Below are positions 8,597 to 9,286 of a stretch of DNA of 9,286 nucleotides, in pieces (the first letter of the stretch is position 1; every line of letters starts with the position of its first letter). Source of the stretch: Gammaproteobacteria bacterium (GTDB taxonomy: Bacteria; Pseudomonadota; Gammaproteobacteria; UBA6429; Thiohalophilaceae); the NCBI GenBank assembly GCA_013152045.1, contig JAADGZ010000077.1, forward strand, positions 1 to 9,286, given 5' to 3'. The notes under the pieces are model-generated. The model was not told the DNA's origin. It ran no database searches and was given only the letters and a program-made list of their open reading frames with translations. Both the position numbers and the translations under genes were made by a program.

Positions 8597-8911
8597 ACGG
8601 GCGAGCGTGTCCACCTCATCCATCAGCAGTTTGCGCAACATGCCTAACATTGCGGGTGAGTAATCTGAAAACTTAAGTGCCAACCCATCATTATCAATAC
8701 GGATAATTTTAGACTTAAAGGTAACGGTGTTATCGCCGTCACTTAGGGAAACACTGATGGTATGCTGACTACGAATGTTTATTCCCGGTGCAATTTTAAG
8801 ATACATGCCCCCCATGCCGATGTTATCAGTCTTGCCGCTAATTAAAGTTTCAGTTGAATTAATCATGGCATTGATCTGAATTTGTTTGCGTTCGTTCCAG
8901 CGCTTTTCCAT
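8588..8911 (-). CDS. Single-domain PilZ protein (putative cyclic-di-GMP receptor)
   Basis: Small cytoplasmic protein of 107 residues, a single PilZ domain. PilZ domains typically bind cyclic-di-GMP and alter motility, exopolysaccharide or pilus functions. The RxxxR element is present at the N-terminus (Arg4-WNE-Arg8). The second element, usually [DN]xSxxG, appears as TDNIGMGGMYLK (28-39), with Gly32 where serine is usual, so affinity may be reduced. Beta-strands (TISVSLSDG, TVTFKSKIIRID, GLALKFSD) and a C-terminal helix (about 86-104) complete the fold. The start is firm: AAGGAG lies 7 nt before the ATG. It is not next to pilus, flagellar or GGDEF/EAL genes. Its end overlaps the end of the convergent barrel-protein gene. 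Confidence 0.88.
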   Translation of the reverse strand: MEKRWNERKQIQINAMINSTETLISGKTDNIGMGGMYLKIAPGINIRSQHTISVSLSDGDNTVTFKSKIIRIDNDGLALKFSDYSPAMLGMLRKLLMDEVDTLARLH

Positions 8912-8918
8912 TTATTTT

Positions 8919-8924
8919 CTCCTT
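8919..8924 (-). promoter_or_regulatory. Strong Shine-Dalgarno of the PilZ gene
   Basis: The minus strand reads AAGGAG, then AAAATAA (7 nt), then ATG at 8911. It is the clearest ribosome site in the window together with that of the secretin-like gene, and it fixes the PilZ start. Confidence 0.85.
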
Positions 8925-8969
8925 AAAAAAATTACATCTAAATTAAAGCTAAATTATCAAGTCTGTTAT

Positions 8970-9000
8970 TTTATAGACTGTTATTAGACTTTGATCAAAG
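8970..9000 (-). promoter_or_regulatory. Putative PilZ gene promoter with a palindrome over the -35
   Basis: On the minus strand TTGATC (8998-8993) and TATAAA (8975-8970) are 17 nt apart, a good sigma-70 arrangement. The leader would be about 50 nt. The -35 lies within a perfect 12-bp palindrome, CTTTGATCAAAG (8989-9000). The spacer and flank carry AGTCT copies at 8990-8986 and 8980-8976 and an inverted copy (AGACT) at 8964-8960. These could bind a regulator. Confidence 0.5.
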
Positions 9001-9143
9001 CAGAGCACTATTTTAAGTGCTTCGAGTGAATAATATTTTTGTTGTTAATGCTTATGTATTTATGATGCAGGATTGAGAGCAGGCTGTATCTAAGGGTTAA
9101 CCCTAATGTAAGGATTCCAGATTCCTGTCCAGTCAAAATCAAT

Positions 9144-9180
9144 CGTTCGTCCTGAGCTTTTCGGTTTTTCTCAGGATAAC
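9144..9180. repeat. Degenerate inverted repeat, possible remnant of a gammaproteobacterial intergenic repeat
   Basis: TCCTGAG (9150-9156) pairs with CTCAGGA (9170-9176) around a 13-nt loop, and partial pairing extends outward (GTT at 9146-9148 with AAC at 9178-9180). The left part, CGTTCGTCCTGAGCTT, matches the start of a repeat I know from many proteobacterial intergenic regions (CGTTCGTCCTGAGCTTGTCG). The right arm is divergent. Confidence 0.4.
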
Positions 9181-9286
9181 TTTCTTGATGGGGACTTACT
9201 AAATTGTGAGCAGGAATTCGGAACACTTATTCAGCCAGCATTAGATGAATTCTTCAGATCCTTATGGCACAGATTCCCTTTTTTGA

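Larger units (their letters stand above)
8912..9286. other. Non-coding stretch at the right end, no convincing gene
   Basis: AT-rich region of 375 nt. It holds the PilZ ribosome site and promoter, a short inverted repeat AGCACT/AGTGCT (9004-9009 and 9016-9021), and a possible repeat remnant near 9144-9180. A 72-codon minus-strand open frame (9226-9008) has no recognisable sequence, ends in a low-complexity, Asn/Lys/Ile-rich AT stretch and lacks a clear ribosome site. An ATG at 9264 opens a plus-strand frame (MAQIPFF) that runs off the window with no Shine-Dalgarno. It could be the start of the next gene but cannot be supported here. Confidence 0.55.

Noticed and set aside
8989..9000. FNR/Anr box at TTTGATCAAA
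   Set aside because: The FNR consensus needs four bases between TTGAT and ATCAA; here the half sites overlap directly. Kept only as an unassigned palindrome.
9008..9226. 72-codon minus-strand open frame
   Set aside because: No recognisable family, AT-driven composition at its end, no clear ribosome site, and it overlaps a likely repeat remnant.
9245..9286. 13-codon open frame ending at the window edge
   Set aside because: Too short, no ribosome site and no recognisable sequence.

Overview
The window looks like chromosomal DNA from a gammaproteobacterium with moderate GC content. The evidence is a close relative of E. coli adenylosuccinate lyase (PurB), a RoxA-type ribosomal oxygenase encoded just downstream of it, a PilZ protein, a chemoreceptor, and intergenic repeats of styles common in this class. 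No single feature fixes the genus. There is no phage, plasmid, IS or CRISPR signature.

Layout. Bases 1-1532 (+) carry the 3' part of a methyl-accepting chemotaxis protein whose start lies outside the window. It converges on a minus-strand block, and the gap holds a pair of REP-like palindromes (1565-1644). The minus-strand block reads, in transcription order, purB (7266-5899), roxA (5683-4466), a short secretin-domain protein (4433-3585) and an M61 glycyl-aminopeptidase-type protein with a C-terminal PDZ domain (3518-1695). The last three are spaced 32 and 66 nt apart and could be one transcript. A second, MITE-like inverted repeat (5781-5871) separates purB from roxA, and roxA has its own -10-like box inside a palindrome. 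Divergent from purB, a plus-strand gene (7493-8596) encodes an unrecognised exported protein with outer-membrane beta-barrel character. It overlaps tail to tail by 9 nt with a minus-strand single-domain PilZ gene (8911-8588), which has a strong Shine-Dalgarno and a plausible promoter. The last 375 bases hold no convincing gene, only promoter elements and a possible repeat remnant.

How the genes fit together. PurB (purine synthesis) and RoxA (hydroxylation of ribosomal protein uL16) are housekeeping functions, close together in E. coli too, where phoPQ lies between them. The MCP and the PilZ protein are signalling components (chemotaxis and probably cyclic-di-GMP). No system joins all the genes. 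The least ordinary items are the stand-alone mini-secretin beside roxA, the orphan barrel protein with a strong hairpin at its signal-peptide junction, the PilZ protein with a changed ligand motif, and the repeats and operator-like palindromes in the gaps.
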